From Arcticibacter eurypsychrophilus (GTDB lineage: Bacteria; Bacteroidota; Bacteroidia; Sphingobacteriales; Sphingobacteriaceae), in contig NZ_MDFN01000008.1 in assembly GCF_001730525.1 (NCBI RefSeq), forward strand, positions 62,001 through 126,000: a stretch of DNA of 64,000 bases. The letters run 5' to 3'. Numbering within the stretch: the stretch's first letter is position 1; the number at the start of each line of letters is the position of its first letter. The position numbers and the translations under genes were made by a program. Positions 45,427-53,795 of this stretch are shown here, piece after piece. Below the pieces are notes generated by a model, which did no database searches, had not been told where the DNA came from, and was given only the letters and a program-made list of their open reading frames with translations.

Positions 45427-46614
45427 TTATTCAGACTCGCCATTAACCCCTTCAGCGAAATTCTTTCTAGCCCGCCATATCTTAAATTGAATGGTTGAAA
45501 AAGCCATAATTCCATAGATCAGGATCAGGATACATAGATGGATCAGAGAAGGGGAAACATTACTTAGCGTGCCCTTTTCGAGGAGTAGTATCTTGTGGGC
45601 ATTGAGAAAGGGCGTTAAAGGCAATGCGTTTGCCAACCATTGCACGCCCATAGGCATCGATTCTGTCGGCCAGGTATACCCTCCAATGATGAAAGCAGGC
45701 ATGGATAGTAACATCAAAACCTGGGTAGCTTTTAATGAATTAGGGAAAATGGCACTAACCAATACACCGAGAAAAGAGGTTGCTATGATAAACAAGGCGG
45801 TTGTAACCACAAACTTGCCCAATGGACTAGGAATGGGCGCATGAAAGATATGATGGAAAATATAATAGGTAAATAAGATAAAGATGGACATAATCCAAAA
45901 GGGCAAAATTTTCACCATCATGGCCACAAAGGCGGATCCTGTATTGCGGAGCAGTTCAGAATTAAATGTATTATTTTCATACTCGCGTGAAAAGCTTACT
46001 GCCAGGCCAAGCAAGATTACCTGTTGCAGCACAACAGCGAGTACTCCCGGCCACATAAAGGTAAAATAGTTGCCTGTTTCATTAAAAAGCTTGATGTAAT
46101 TCGCTTTGAAGGGTTCATATTGTGTGAAAGCCTGCTCGGCATTCATGCCCTTTTTCTTTAAGCCCTGCATATTAATTCCGGCACTAAAAGTTCCAATTGT
46201 TGCCTGTAACCCTTGCGAAGCCATATTGGCTGTAAGTAAATTGGTGGTATTGAGATAGGTATTTATTTCAGGATAGTTTTTTTGTAAGATAGAGGCCTCA
46301 AAACGATCGGAAATCACGACAGTGGCAACGGCTTGACGTTCGACCATCGCTTCGGTAGTGCCTAGATTATCGTGTTTGATGAGCACCACATGGAGCTTTT
46401 CATTGTCATTTAACAAGTCAATTAGCTGGTTGCTCAGAGGAGTATTGTCGAGATCGACCACTATAACAGGGAGATGCTCTACTTTACCTGACTTATATAC
46501 ATAACCAAACATGACCGCGTAAATAATGGGGGCAAGAAGAAAAACAGACATCAGCGTGGTGTCTTTAAAAAAGAGCCTAAACTCTCTTCTGAGCAGATAA
46601 AAAAAGTTTCTCAT
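45427..46614 (-). CDS. ABC-2-type transport permease (YhiI/YbhR-like)
   Basis: 395 residues. One helix near the N-terminus (LMSVFLLAPIIYAVMFGYVY) is followed by an extracytoplasmic domain (about 45-175) and then five helices between about 175 and 385, the layout of ABC2_membrane_3 permeases. These work with a HlyD adaptor and TolC to export drugs or other molecules. Here the adaptor gene is 4 bases upstream and a TolC gene precedes that, but no ATP-binding subunit is nearby, and only one permease is encoded. It is the last gene of the set. Confidence 0.88.
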   Translation of the reverse strand: MRNFFYLLRREFRLFFKDTTLMSVFLLAPIIYAVMFGYVYKSGKVEHLPVIVVDLDNTPLSNQLIDLLNDNEKLHVVLIKHDNLGTTEAMVERQAVATVVISDRFEASILQKNYPEINTYLNTTNLLTANMASQGLQATIGTFSAGINMQGLKKKGMNAEQAFTQYEPFKANYIKLFNETGNYFTFMWPGVLAVVLQQVILLGLAVSFSREYENNTFNSELLRNTGSAFVAMMVKILPFWIMSIFILFTYYIFHHIFHAPIPSPLGKFVVTTALFIIATSFLGVLVSAIFPNSLKATQVLMLLSMPAFIIGGYTWPTESMPMGVQWLANALPLTPFLNAHKILLLEKGTLSNVSPSLIHLCILILIYGIMAFSTIQFKIWRARKNFAEGVNGESE

Positions 46615-46618
46615 CTTT

Positions 46619-47575
46619 TTAGTTTAACGTTATGGTCGCATTTACCAACAGGTTTTCGACTTTATTCTCGTCAGACGGAACGATTTTCAATTCGTAAATA
46701 GCTTCTTCAATTTGGTAATCAGGGTAGGCTGCAGTGATATCTGCGTAACGGGCCAACTGCTTAATGGTGACAATTTTCCCGGTGATATCGGTTTTAGCAT
46801 ACGGGACATGAATAGTAATGGCCTGCCCTCTTTTATAATTGCCAATTTTGCTTTCAGGAATGGTAAAGCGGAAATAAGTTGTCAAGGGTTGGTAACCGTT
46901 AAAAAGGGTATATCCAGCGGTAGCTAATTCTCCTTCATGGAGACTAATAGTCTCCAAAAGCATCTCATTTGTAGCGATAATATATCTTTCGGAATATGCC
47001 ACTTCAACTTCTTGCACAACGCCTAGTGCCTGATCTTTCTGACCTTGGGCAGCTGTTTGGCTTTCTGTCCGCACGCCCTTAATAGCTTCATTCATTTCTG
47101 CATTCACAGCGTCATACTGCGCTTTCGCACCTAAATATTTAGCAGTAATTTCGTCAAAAGCCTGTGCGGTCATCATGCTGTCGGCAAACATTCCTTTTGC
47201 ACGCGCATAAGATTTCTGAGCGAAATTAAACTGTTCTTTTATACCGGATTGTTTGGCTCTTAACTGAGTAAGCTGATTGGCAGTCGCTCCATTTTTTGCG
47301 AGATCGCGCTGTGCGCTTGCGGCTTTTAAAACGCCTTTGGCCTGCGATAATTTGGCATTAACTTCGGGTACATCCAGCATGGCAAGGGTATCACCCTTTT
47401 TTACCAGGTCGCCTTCTTTAACGTATATTTCAAGAATCCTGCCTGTTACTTTTGGGGCAAAACCAATGAGCTCTCTTTTGATTTTACCTTCAAGAGGTTT
47501 GTTCTTTTTAGTAGTACAACTAAAAATGGTCGATACAATGAAGAGTAGGACAACTATTTTATATACTGTTTTCAT
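46619..47575 (-). CDS. HlyD-family periplasmic adaptor
   Basis: 318 residues with a lipobox-like signal (IVSTIFSC, Cys20). It has the adaptor elements GFAPKVTGRILEIYVKEGDLVKKGDTLAMLD (lipoyl half), a coiled-coil hairpin (about 75-185), and a barrel segment (YNRGQ-like NYKRGQAITIHVPYAKTDITGKI). It connects the permease to an outer-membrane TolC. It lies 162 bases after the tolC stop, with a perfect palindrome in that gap, and 4 bases before the permease gene. Confidence 0.92.
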   Translation of the reverse strand: MKTVYKIVVLLFIVSTIFSCTTKKNKPLEGKIKRELIGFAPKVTGRILEIYVKEGDLVKKGDTLAMLDVPEVNAKLSQAKGVLKAASAQRDLAKNGATANQLTQLRAKQSGIKEQFNFAQKSYARAKGMFADSMMTAQAFDEITAKYLGAKAQYDAVNAEMNEAIKGVRTESQTAAQGQKDQALGVVQEVEVAYSERYIIATNEMLLETISLHEGELATAGYTLFNGYQPLTTYFRFTIPESKIGNYKRGQAITIHVPYAKTDITGKIVTIKQLARYADITAAYPDYQIEEAIYELKIVPSDENKVENLLVNATITLN

Positions 47576-47682
47576 CTTTTTAGAAGTATTTATTTATTTG
47601 ATAACCGATGTTATACTATGTGTACCAATAGCTGTTCATTCATTTTTCGCAGAACGCTTAACAGTTAAAAATTCCAGGATTG

Positions 47683-47696
47683 ATACCAATTGGTAT
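47683..47696. promoter_or_regulatory. Perfect 14-bp palindrome between tolC and hlyD-type genes
   Basis: ATACCAATTGGTAT is perfectly self-complementary. It lies about 110 bases upstream of the adaptor ATG and 42 bases past the tolC stop. It could be an operator of an internal promoter; no -7 box was recognised close by. Confidence 0.4.
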
Positions 47697-47737
47697 TAAA
47701 CACTTTGCCAAAGTTCTAAGGTCCATGGGTTTCGTTG

Positions 47738-49135
47738 TTAATGAATACTGGCTTTCGTCAGACTTCCTGTTGCTTTTAGTAATTCCAATGCCGCCTGACG
47801 TTGGTTAAATACCGCTTGCAGTTTTTGTAGGGCTGCATTTTGATAATCAGTTTCTGCACCTATTAAATCCGCTGCTTTAATCAATCCCAGTTTAAATTCT
47901 TTACCTGCCTGCTCTAATGCATTTCCGGCTATTTGTTTTTCCTTTTCCTTTACTTGTATTTCTGCAACTGCGTTACTAAAGTCTGTTTGAGTTTTCAGTA
48001 AAAGAAGATTAAGCTTTTCTTCGGCGTCTATCTTCTCATTTTCGGCTTTTCTGACTTCAATCCTGGCATGTTGTACATCCCTCTCCCCTTTAAATCCAGT
48101 AAAGATATCCCACTTAAAGCCTACTCCTATGTTGAAATTAGGAACAATTTCAAACTTGTCGGCTCGCAGCTTTAAAACACCTACAATTGGCAGAGCTTCT
48201 TTACCTGTTAATTTAGTATTGAAAATATTCAGATAACCTAGAGAGGAAGCGGCCTGAATCTTAGGAATCCACCAAGTTTGGGCTGCTTTAACTTTATATT
48301 CATAGGCTGCGATACTGAAGTTTAATGCTTTCATTTCGGGCCTATTTTGGACAGACTGAGCGGCATCAAGTAGATTAAAAGAGAGTAATTCGTTGTCTAT
48401 GGCAGCTAATCGCTCAATCTCTATCCCTGTATACATTTCTATTTGATGTAAAATTAGGTTTTTCTTTCCTTCATAATCCAATCTTCGGGAGCTCAGCTGT
48501 GCTTTAGCGACTTCAATCTTTTGATGTTCGTATTTGGTTATCAGACCATAACCTAATGCTTTATCGGCAGTTTTAGCATTTATGTCGAGGCGATCTTGAC
48601 TTTCGTCCAATACAATTTTAACCTGTTTCAACAGCGCTAACTGATCGTAAGCTTTACTAACATCTGTTATGATCTGCTGGCGATTAATTTCTAATAAAGC
48701 AGTCTGAGCTTTGGTTTTTTCCGTTAATGCTTGTTTTAGAGCTGGAACTTTCCCTCCAGTGTACAGTAAAGCGCTTACGGTTAAATCAGTCTTAAACAGG
48801 TTAGCCTGACTATTAAAACCAGCGTTTACTTCGGGAAGATTCATTGCTGTACCGTTTAGAGAAAAACTTGAGGCAGGAATTCCCAACTCAGCAGAGTTGG
48901 CCAGAAATGCATATTTACCTGAAATATCTGCCGTAGGGAGATATACTTCCTTTAATTGCTTTAATTCAAGATTAGAAGATTGTATATCTAATATTTTGTT
49001 AGCAAGTACATGGTCTTTAAGTAAGGCTTTGTCAATTAGCTCATCCAGGGACGGGGCGGCTCTATTTTGAGCGGACAAAACAAAAGGAAAGTATATAAAG
49101 GCAATCAATAGAAATATTACTGTACTCGATTTCAT
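47738..49135 (-). CDS. TolC-family outer-membrane protein
   Basis: 465 residues with a signal peptide (ending FVLSAQ). The outer-membrane-efflux repeats contain long helices (LKQALTEKTKAQTALLEINRQQ, ISKAYDQLALLKQV; DIFTGFKGERDVQHARIEVRKAENEK) and the C-terminal AADLIGAETDYQNAALQKLQAVFNQRQAALELLKATG. It is the outer duct for the HlyD/permease pair downstream. Its promoter carries a perfect FNR-type palindrome at the class II activator position, and the Crp/Fnr gene lies just upstream. Confidence 0.94.
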   Translation of the reverse strand: MKSSTVIFLLIAFIYFPFVLSAQNRAAPSLDELIDKALLKDHVLANKILDIQSSNLELKQLKEVYLPTADISGKYAFLANSAELGIPASSFSLNGTAMNLPEVNAGFNSQANLFKTDLTVSALLYTGGKVPALKQALTEKTKAQTALLEINRQQIITDVSKAYDQLALLKQVKIVLDESQDRLDINAKTADKALGYGLITKYEHQKIEVAKAQLSSRRLDYEGKKNLILHQIEMYTGIEIERLAAIDNELLSFNLLDAAQSVQNRPEMKALNFSIAAYEYKVKAAQTWWIPKIQAASSLGYLNIFNTKLTGKEALPIVGVLKLRADKFEIVPNFNIGVGFKWDIFTGFKGERDVQHARIEVRKAENEKIDAEEKLNLLLLKTQTDFSNAVAEIQVKEKEKQIAGNALEQAGKEFKLGLIKAADLIGAETDYQNAALQKLQAVFNQRQAALELLKATGSLTKASIH

Positions 49136-49165
49136 TACTTATTAATGGTATCACTTTATGCTGGG

Positions 49166-49173
49166 CAAAGCTA
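49166..49173 (-). promoter_or_regulatory. -7 promoter element of the tolC export operon
   Basis: TAGCTTTG on the minus strand exactly fits TAnnTTTG. It would start transcription near 49161, about 25 bases upstream of the ATG. There is no TTG at -33, as expected for an activator-dependent promoter. Confidence 0.55.
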
Positions 49174-49193
49174 GCCATTAATAAATTGTAACC

Positions 49194-49211
49194 TTTTGAT
49201 CTAGATCAAAA
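49194..49211. promoter_or_regulatory. Perfect FNR/Crp-type operator of the tolC export operon
   Basis: TTTTGATCTAGATCAAAA is an 18-bp perfect palindrome containing the exact TTGATnnnnATCAA consensus known for FNR-type regulators. Its centre lies 36.5 bases from the end of the -7 box, i.e. about -41.5 from the predicted transcription start, the class II activation position. The adjacent gene (49238-49801) encodes a Crp/Fnr regulator. Confidence 0.7.
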
Positions 49212-49237
49212 ATTAATATGAGCACAGGCTTGTATCA

Positions 49238-49801
49238 TTATTTTTTTGCCCTTATTCTGCTTAAAGTCTCCTGAGTGATACCTAGATAAGAAGCTATATG
49301 ACCTAATGATGCGCGTTGAATAATAGAAGGATAGTTTTTCATAAGAAGATCATATCGTTCCTGCGCAGAAAGAAACTGCAGGGTTACGATACGATCGGTA
49401 GCTTTAAGTAAAAATTCCAATAAACCCTGACTTTTAATCTTTTCGGTTTCAGGATAGATTTTCAGCAACATTTCAAAATCAGTATAAGTAATTTTTCGCA
49501 TTTCACAGTCTTCCAGGCTTTCAATGTTGTACCTGGAAGGTAACTGACCAAAAAAACTTTCTGCCACGGTAAGCATCATTCCTTCAGTAAAAAAACTGTA
49601 GGTTATATCTTTGCCAGACTCATTATAATAATAAATTCGGGCTAATCCTTTTTCAATAAAAAACATCTCTTTTGAAATTTTACCTTCAGTAATGAGAATC
49701 TGTGTTTTACTAAATTTAACGGGAATAAATGCGTTTTCTATTGCCGTATTCGTTAAGTCCGATAGTGGTAAAATCTGATTGATGTAAGAGGATAATTGCA
49801 T
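49238..49801 (-). CDS. Crp/Fnr-family regulator of the export operon
   Basis: 187 residues from the ATG at 49801; a GTG at 49849 gives an unlikely extension. The N-terminal effector domain (KFSKTQILITEGKISKEMFFIEKGLARIYYYNESGKDITYSFFTEG) and C-terminal helix-turn-helix (ASLGHIASYLGITQETLSRIRAK) are intact. No FNR iron-sulfur cysteines are present (only one Cys, in EDCEMRKI), so the ligand is unknown. It lies directly before the tolC-HlyD-permease operon on the same strand, with an FNR-type palindrome between them, so it most likely activates that operon. Confidence 0.9.
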   Translation of the reverse strand: MQLSSYINQILPLSDLTNTAIENAFIPVKFSKTQILITEGKISKEMFFIEKGLARIYYYNESGKDITYSFFTEGMMLTVAESFFGQLPSRYNIESLEDCEMRKITYTDFEMLLKIYPETEKIKSQGLLEFLLKATDRIVTLQFLSAQERYDLLMKNYPSIIQRASLGHIASYLGITQETLSRIRAKK

Positions 49802-49899
49802 AGCGGGTACGAATATATTAACACTTGGTAATATAAAGGCAATTAACACGTCATTGCAATTAATATATAGGTAGCCAGACTACCCGCTGTCCTTACATT

Positions 49900-51042
49900 T
49901 TATTTGGTATCACTATTTTTAAATTTAACAACTTCCCAATAGGCTTTTTTTGGTTGCAACTGCTGGTCAAATAATAAAGGATAGTTTTTTCGGCCCTTTA
50001 CAGGGTATTCATCAAGCCATGAATACTGGTCAGATATATTCCAGAAAGTTATACCACTTATCACTTTTTTATACTTTCGGAATTCTTTAAACGCCATGCC
50101 ATATTGGTCCGTCTGTTTTTGTTGCATGTCGGCCGTAAACGTATCTGATTCACCAGCTCGCAGATCGCGTTTGTTTTTCTCCCAGGGATATACGGAGATA
50201 TCTAGCTCCGTTACCTGCACTTTCAAACCCAATGAGGCAAATCTTTCAATCGTAGCTACAAGTTCCTTTTGCGTGGGCTCGAATAAAGACCAATGCGCCT
50301 GTAGGCCAACAGCTTGCACAGGGATCTTTTGGTCTATTAGTTTCTTTAACAATTTGAACACTCTTTCCCGTTTCTCTGGCCGTTCGGTATTGTAATCGTT
50401 ATAAAAAAGAACTGCATCGGGATCTGCAGCATGTGCATATTCAAATGCTTTAAGAATAAAATCCTCACCGCATATTTGATACCATAAAGAATTGCGCAAA
50501 AACTTCGTACTATCGTCGTCAATGGCTTCATTTACGACATCCCATGCATAAATCTTCCCCTTATATCTTCCTACCACAGAATCAATATGTGACTTAAGTC
50601 GTTGCAGCAGCACTTCTTTGGTAACCAGTTTTTTATCCTTGTCCACAAACATCCAATCAGGGGTCTGCTCATGCCAGCAAAGGTTGTGACCTCTTACTTT
50701 TAATCCATGCAACTGTGCGAAGGCAACTATGGAATCAGCGTCTTTCCAATCGTATCGGTTTTCTTCCGGATGGATCGGACCCATTTTCATCGCATTCTCA
50801 GGTGTAATACTATTAAAATTTTTTAATATCAGAGCTACTTGGTCAGCATTCTTAAGTGATTGTGGCGATACAGCTACCCCAACAGGGAAATAATTCTGGT
50901 AATAATCTTTAAGTCCTTTTGTTTGCTGTACGGACTGACCCTTTATAGTTGAAGTATTTACCAAAAGAAACAGGATACTAAATCCAATAAAAAAAGCAGA
51001 CGTTTTAAGCATAAAATAAAATTTAAAATGTTTATGATTCAT
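49900..51042 (-). CDS. GH10 endo-1,4-beta-xylanase
   Basis: 380 residues from the ATG at 51042; an alternative ATG at 51012 gives a cleaner signal peptide (ending TIKGQ). A single GH10 TIM barrel covers about 45-375: PENAMKMGPIHPEENRYDW, RGHNLCWHEQTPDW, the acid/base Glu172 in WDVVNEAIDDDS and the nucleophile Glu279 in VQVTELDISVYPW. It hydrolyses internal beta-1,4 bonds of xylan, producing oligosaccharides in the periplasm or at the surface (no lipobox, so probably periplasmic). It is the last gene of the xylan locus, 41 bases after the CE4 gene. Confidence 0.95.
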   Translation of the reverse strand: MNHKHFKFYFMLKTSAFFIGFSILFLLVNTSTIKGQSVQQTKGLKDYYQNYFPVGVAVSPQSLKNADQVALILKNFNSITPENAMKMGPIHPEENRYDWKDADSIVAFAQLHGLKVRGHNLCWHEQTPDWMFVDKDKKLVTKEVLLQRLKSHIDSVVGRYKGKIYAWDVVNEAIDDDSTKFLRNSLWYQICGEDFILKAFEYAHAADPDAVLFYNDYNTERPEKRERVFKLLKKLIDQKIPVQAVGLQAHWSLFEPTQKELVATIERFASLGLKVQVTELDISVYPWEKNKRDLRAGESDTFTADMQQKQTDQYGMAFKEFRKYKKVISGITFWNISDQYSWLDEYPVKGRKNYPLLFDQQLQPKKAYWEVVKFKNSDTK

Positions 51043-51082
51043 AACTAGTTTGTATGAATTGGATTATAAGATTCGGCACCAA

Positions 51083-51880
51083 TTATCGGTTAAATTGCTC
51101 CTTTTTAATGTATTTTGCAGCATTTACCATGGTGGTAATCCAGATATCTTTTTCGTTATTTTTAAGATAGTGCAAAAGCTTGCTGTGCTCATTTAGATCA
51201 ACATTGATATTATGGCCTCCACCAACACCATGAAACAAAAAAACAAGCAAGGTATTTGAACGCTGAGCCTGTACAACCAAATTAATCATATATGCTGCAG
51301 ATTGACCGTTAATAAAATAACAATCTATATTGTCTAAGTTAACTTGTGTGGCTGTTTGCAAACCTGCACTTACACCTCTTGCTCCTACAAAGTCGCCCTT
51401 AAGCTCATCGTAGAACTTTTTACCTCCAACAGTAAGGTCTCCACATGGATAGGCAAAGGTTCGGAGATCCTGGCCATCTATTGCGGTGAGTAAGGTATTG
51501 TTAATTTTGATCTCATTAATTGCACGAATCAAAGAATATTTGCTCAGGTCGTTTTCAAGATTAACAAAATCTCTCCCTGGTAAGCTACCATCACAAGGAT
51601 GAAATAAAGAGTGATTTCCAAGCTCATGTCCATTGGCAGCTGCTTTGCGCCATTCTATCATCCTGGATTTTACAACCGGCGATGAGCCGATAATATAAAA
51701 GGTAGCTTTGAGATTCAGGGAGTCAAGTGCTGGTATCACATTATCCAAGTCTATACTTATAGCATCATCATATGTTAATACTACCGCACATTGTTTATTA
51801 TTCCATAAAGAATTTTGCGCTTTTAGGCAAAAAACGGTCATAAGTAGTACTATTAATAGACAGTATTTCAGGTTTATCAT
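51083..51880 (-). CDS. CE4-type polysaccharide deacetylase
   Basis: 265 residues with a signal peptide (about 1-22, ending LKAQ). The NodB-homology motifs are visible: TYDDA (motif 1, normally TFDD), GNHSLFHPC (motif 2, the two metal-binding His), and FAYPCGD (motif 3). It should remove acetyl groups from a polysaccharide. Placed between two xylanase genes, acetylxylan is the likely substrate (inference); chitin or peptidoglycan cannot be excluded. There are 167 bases between it and the upstream xylanase gene. Confidence 0.87.
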   Translation of the reverse strand: MINLKYCLLIVLLMTVFCLKAQNSLWNNKQCAVVLTYDDAISIDLDNVIPALDSLNLKATFYIIGSSPVVKSRMIEWRKAAANGHELGNHSLFHPCDGSLPGRDFVNLENDLSKYSLIRAINEIKINNTLLTAIDGQDLRTFAYPCGDLTVGGKKFYDELKGDFVGARGVSAGLQTATQVNLDNIDCYFINGQSAAYMINLVVQAQRSNTLLVFLFHGVGGGHNINVDLNEHSKLLHYLKNNEKDIWITTMVNAAKYIKKEQFNR

Positions 51881-52047
51881 GAATAAGCTTTTTGACTTCT
51901 ATTTAATTACTTAATAAGTGAATTCGCAGATCACAGGGAACAAGTGTTATATTATTGTACTATTTGATTGCGCTAATGCAACCGTCAAGGGCAAGTCGTT
52001 TTTAAATTACCTGCCCTGATTGATATCTTGCCGATTCTTAAATTGCG

Positions 52048-53727
52048 TTATTTCAAACCTTGTAAAAAGCCTGCAAAAGCAACTTTTTTCTTGTAGTTTT
52101 TGTCAAACAGCAATGGTACGTCAGGATTTGCTGATGTGTTTAACCAACTATCAGTATCAGATACTCCCCAAACTGTGACACCATAGCGCTGGGCTGCAGG
52201 CACATTTTTAAGGTAAGACTGCATCACATATTTGTATAAGTCTGCCTGTAAATTCAAACCTGATACACTTGGTGTATAGTTTGCGGCTTTTGACGAGTTT
52301 AATATTACATCAAGTTCCGATATTCTTATCTTCAAACCAGTAGAGGCCAATGTTTTGAACGCGTAGTCGATGCCTGAGTGGGAGGTATTTAACGCTATGT
52401 GCATTTGGGTTCCTATCCCATCTATTAACGCTCCTTGTTTATTAATGTAGGAAACCAGGGCTACCATTGAATCTGTTTTTGCTTTAGAAGTTTCGAGGTT
52501 GTAATCATTAATAAACCTTAATGCGGTCGCATCTGCGGCCTTTGCATATTGAAAAGCTTTCAAAACGTAGTTATTCAGGTCGTACTTTCCACCAATGTAT
52601 TGGGCATACAAAAATTCACTGTTTGCATTAGCAGATGGAATGGTATAATTGGTGTTTGTTCTCAATGCGCCATTTTGCATAAAAGGTTCATTTACAACAT
52701 CCCAGGCTTTGATCTTTCCGGCATAGCGCTGCATAGTGGTTGTAATGTACCTTCTCATCTCGTTGTCAATTGCTGTAGCCTTCTGAGCATCTGTCTGCTC
52801 TATGGTTCCGCTGCCAACCGCCGGACCGGTGACCGTGATATCATCCACATAATAGGTATTCGCAATTGAACCAATATCGATTAAGACCCTTGATTGTGCA
52901 TCTTTAGCAGAAAATGTAAATGTATAAGGAGCAAATCCTGTTGTAGTGGTATAGTCTGCAGAATATTGTGCTGTTGTACCTGTAGAAATCCTCATTTTAC
53001 CACCTGCTGTTGCTGCTTTGATATAAAAAGTCATGGTGTAAGAAGTGCCGATTGTGGTAGCAAAAAGATCACTGGCTAGTTGTACGGAATACGCCTGACC
53101 GTCAGCTGCTACGATAACTTTAAGAGACCGGCTTCCTGTACGAACTTCACTTGCCCCTGAACCTGCAGAAAAAGAAGTGCCACCATTGTAAGAGCTCCAA
53201 TTGGTAAATAAAGAACCGCTGCCGGCTTCAAAACCTCCGTTGGCCAATACATTAGTAAGTACCGGCGCCACTACCTGTGCAGCGATAAGCGAGTTTAAGT
53301 AAGTACTATTTTGTTGCGAATGCCAAACCAGTGTATGACCAAATACCTGAAGGTTATTAGTGGCACAAATGGCATACAATGCATCAGCGGTAGTATAGTT
53401 ATAAGTTCCAATATTGGTTACAACAGATCCCTCTTTCAGCTCATTGCCAAAGGTAATATTGTTGGCGTGGGTTTTTACGGTTGCTAAGTAAGCTGCATTA
53501 GTTGACATAGGCCCGAAAGTTACTGCCATCCCCATGTTGGCAAAGACACCTGTACTTAAAGTCTTCAGATTACCAGCGCTGTCCGCCGGATCTACATTAC
53601 CAGTACTAATTAAGAGAGGAGTTTCAGGAACCATTATATCACCGTAATTATCTTTCTGGCAAGAAGAACAATAAATAAGGAACATTCCGGCAACAAAAAA
53701 CCGTACTGTTAGTGAGAGATTTTTCAT
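52048..53727 (-). CDS. GH10 xylanase with carbohydrate-binding module inserted in the barrel
   Basis: 559 residues. A lipoprotein signal (IYCSSC, probably Cys23) points to surface attachment. The GH10 domain begins near residue 55 (FANMGMAVTFGP, NELKEG, VFGHTLVWHSQQN). It is interrupted at about 158-300 by a beta-sandwich of the CBM4/9/22 type (NGGFEAGSGSLFTNWSSYNG ... TYYVDDITVTGP). It then resumes (IDNEMRRYITTTMQRYAGKIK), with acid/base Glu347 in WDVVNEPF and nucleophile Glu471 in RISELDVILN. This split architecture is known for surface xylanases of gut Bacteroidota. A hairpin separates it from the glycan-binding gene upstream. Confidence 0.94.
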   Translation of the reverse strand: MKNLSLTVRFFVAGMFLIYCSSCQKDNYGDIMVPETPLLISTGNVDPADSAGNLKTLSTGVFANMGMAVTFGPMSTNAAYLATVKTHANNITFGNELKEGSVVTNIGTYNYTTADALYAICATNNLQVFGHTLVWHSQQNSTYLNSLIAAQVVAPVLTNVLANGGFEAGSGSLFTNWSSYNGGTSFSAGSGASEVRTGSRSLKVIVAADGQAYSVQLASDLFATTIGTSYTMTFYIKAATAGGKMRISTGTTAQYSADYTTTTGFAPYTFTFSAKDAQSRVLIDIGSIANTYYVDDITVTGPAVGSGTIEQTDAQKATAIDNEMRRYITTTMQRYAGKIKAWDVVNEPFMQNGALRTNTNYTIPSANANSEFLYAQYIGGKYDLNNYVLKAFQYAKAADATALRFINDYNLETSKAKTDSMVALVSYINKQGALIDGIGTQMHIALNTSHSGIDYAFKTLASTGLKIRISELDVILNSSKAANYTPSVSGLNLQADLYKYVMQSYLKNVPAAQRYGVTVWGVSDTDSWLNTSANPDVPLLFDKNYKKKVAFAGFLQGLK

Positions 53728-53759
53728 ATTATGTGAGCTAGTATATTTGGAGACATAGT

Positions 53760-53785
53760 AAAACGCTGCCTCATGGCAGCGTTTT
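53760..53785 (-). terminator. Intra-locus hairpin/terminator before the surface xylanase gene
   Basis: AAAACGCTGCC (53760-53770) pairs perfectly with GGCAGCGTTTT (53775-53785) around TCAT. The arm ends in TTTTA on the minus strand. It begins 11 bases past the stop of the glycan-binding gene and 33 bases before the xylanase ATG, so it could limit read-through from susCD. Confidence 0.65.
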
Positions 53786-53795
53786 GTGAATTATT

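Noticed and set aside
49801-49899. Hairpin (GGTAG/CTACC) and distant AGCGGGTA/TACCCGCT repeat upstream of the second Crp/Fnr gene
   Set aside because: The stem is only 5 bp, with no T-tract, and the repeat arms are about 70 bp apart; too weak to call a terminator or site.
51989-52016. GGGCA/TGCCC hairpin between the surface xylanase and deacetylase genes
   Set aside because: A 5-bp stem with an 18-base loop and no T-tract on the minus strand is not convincing.
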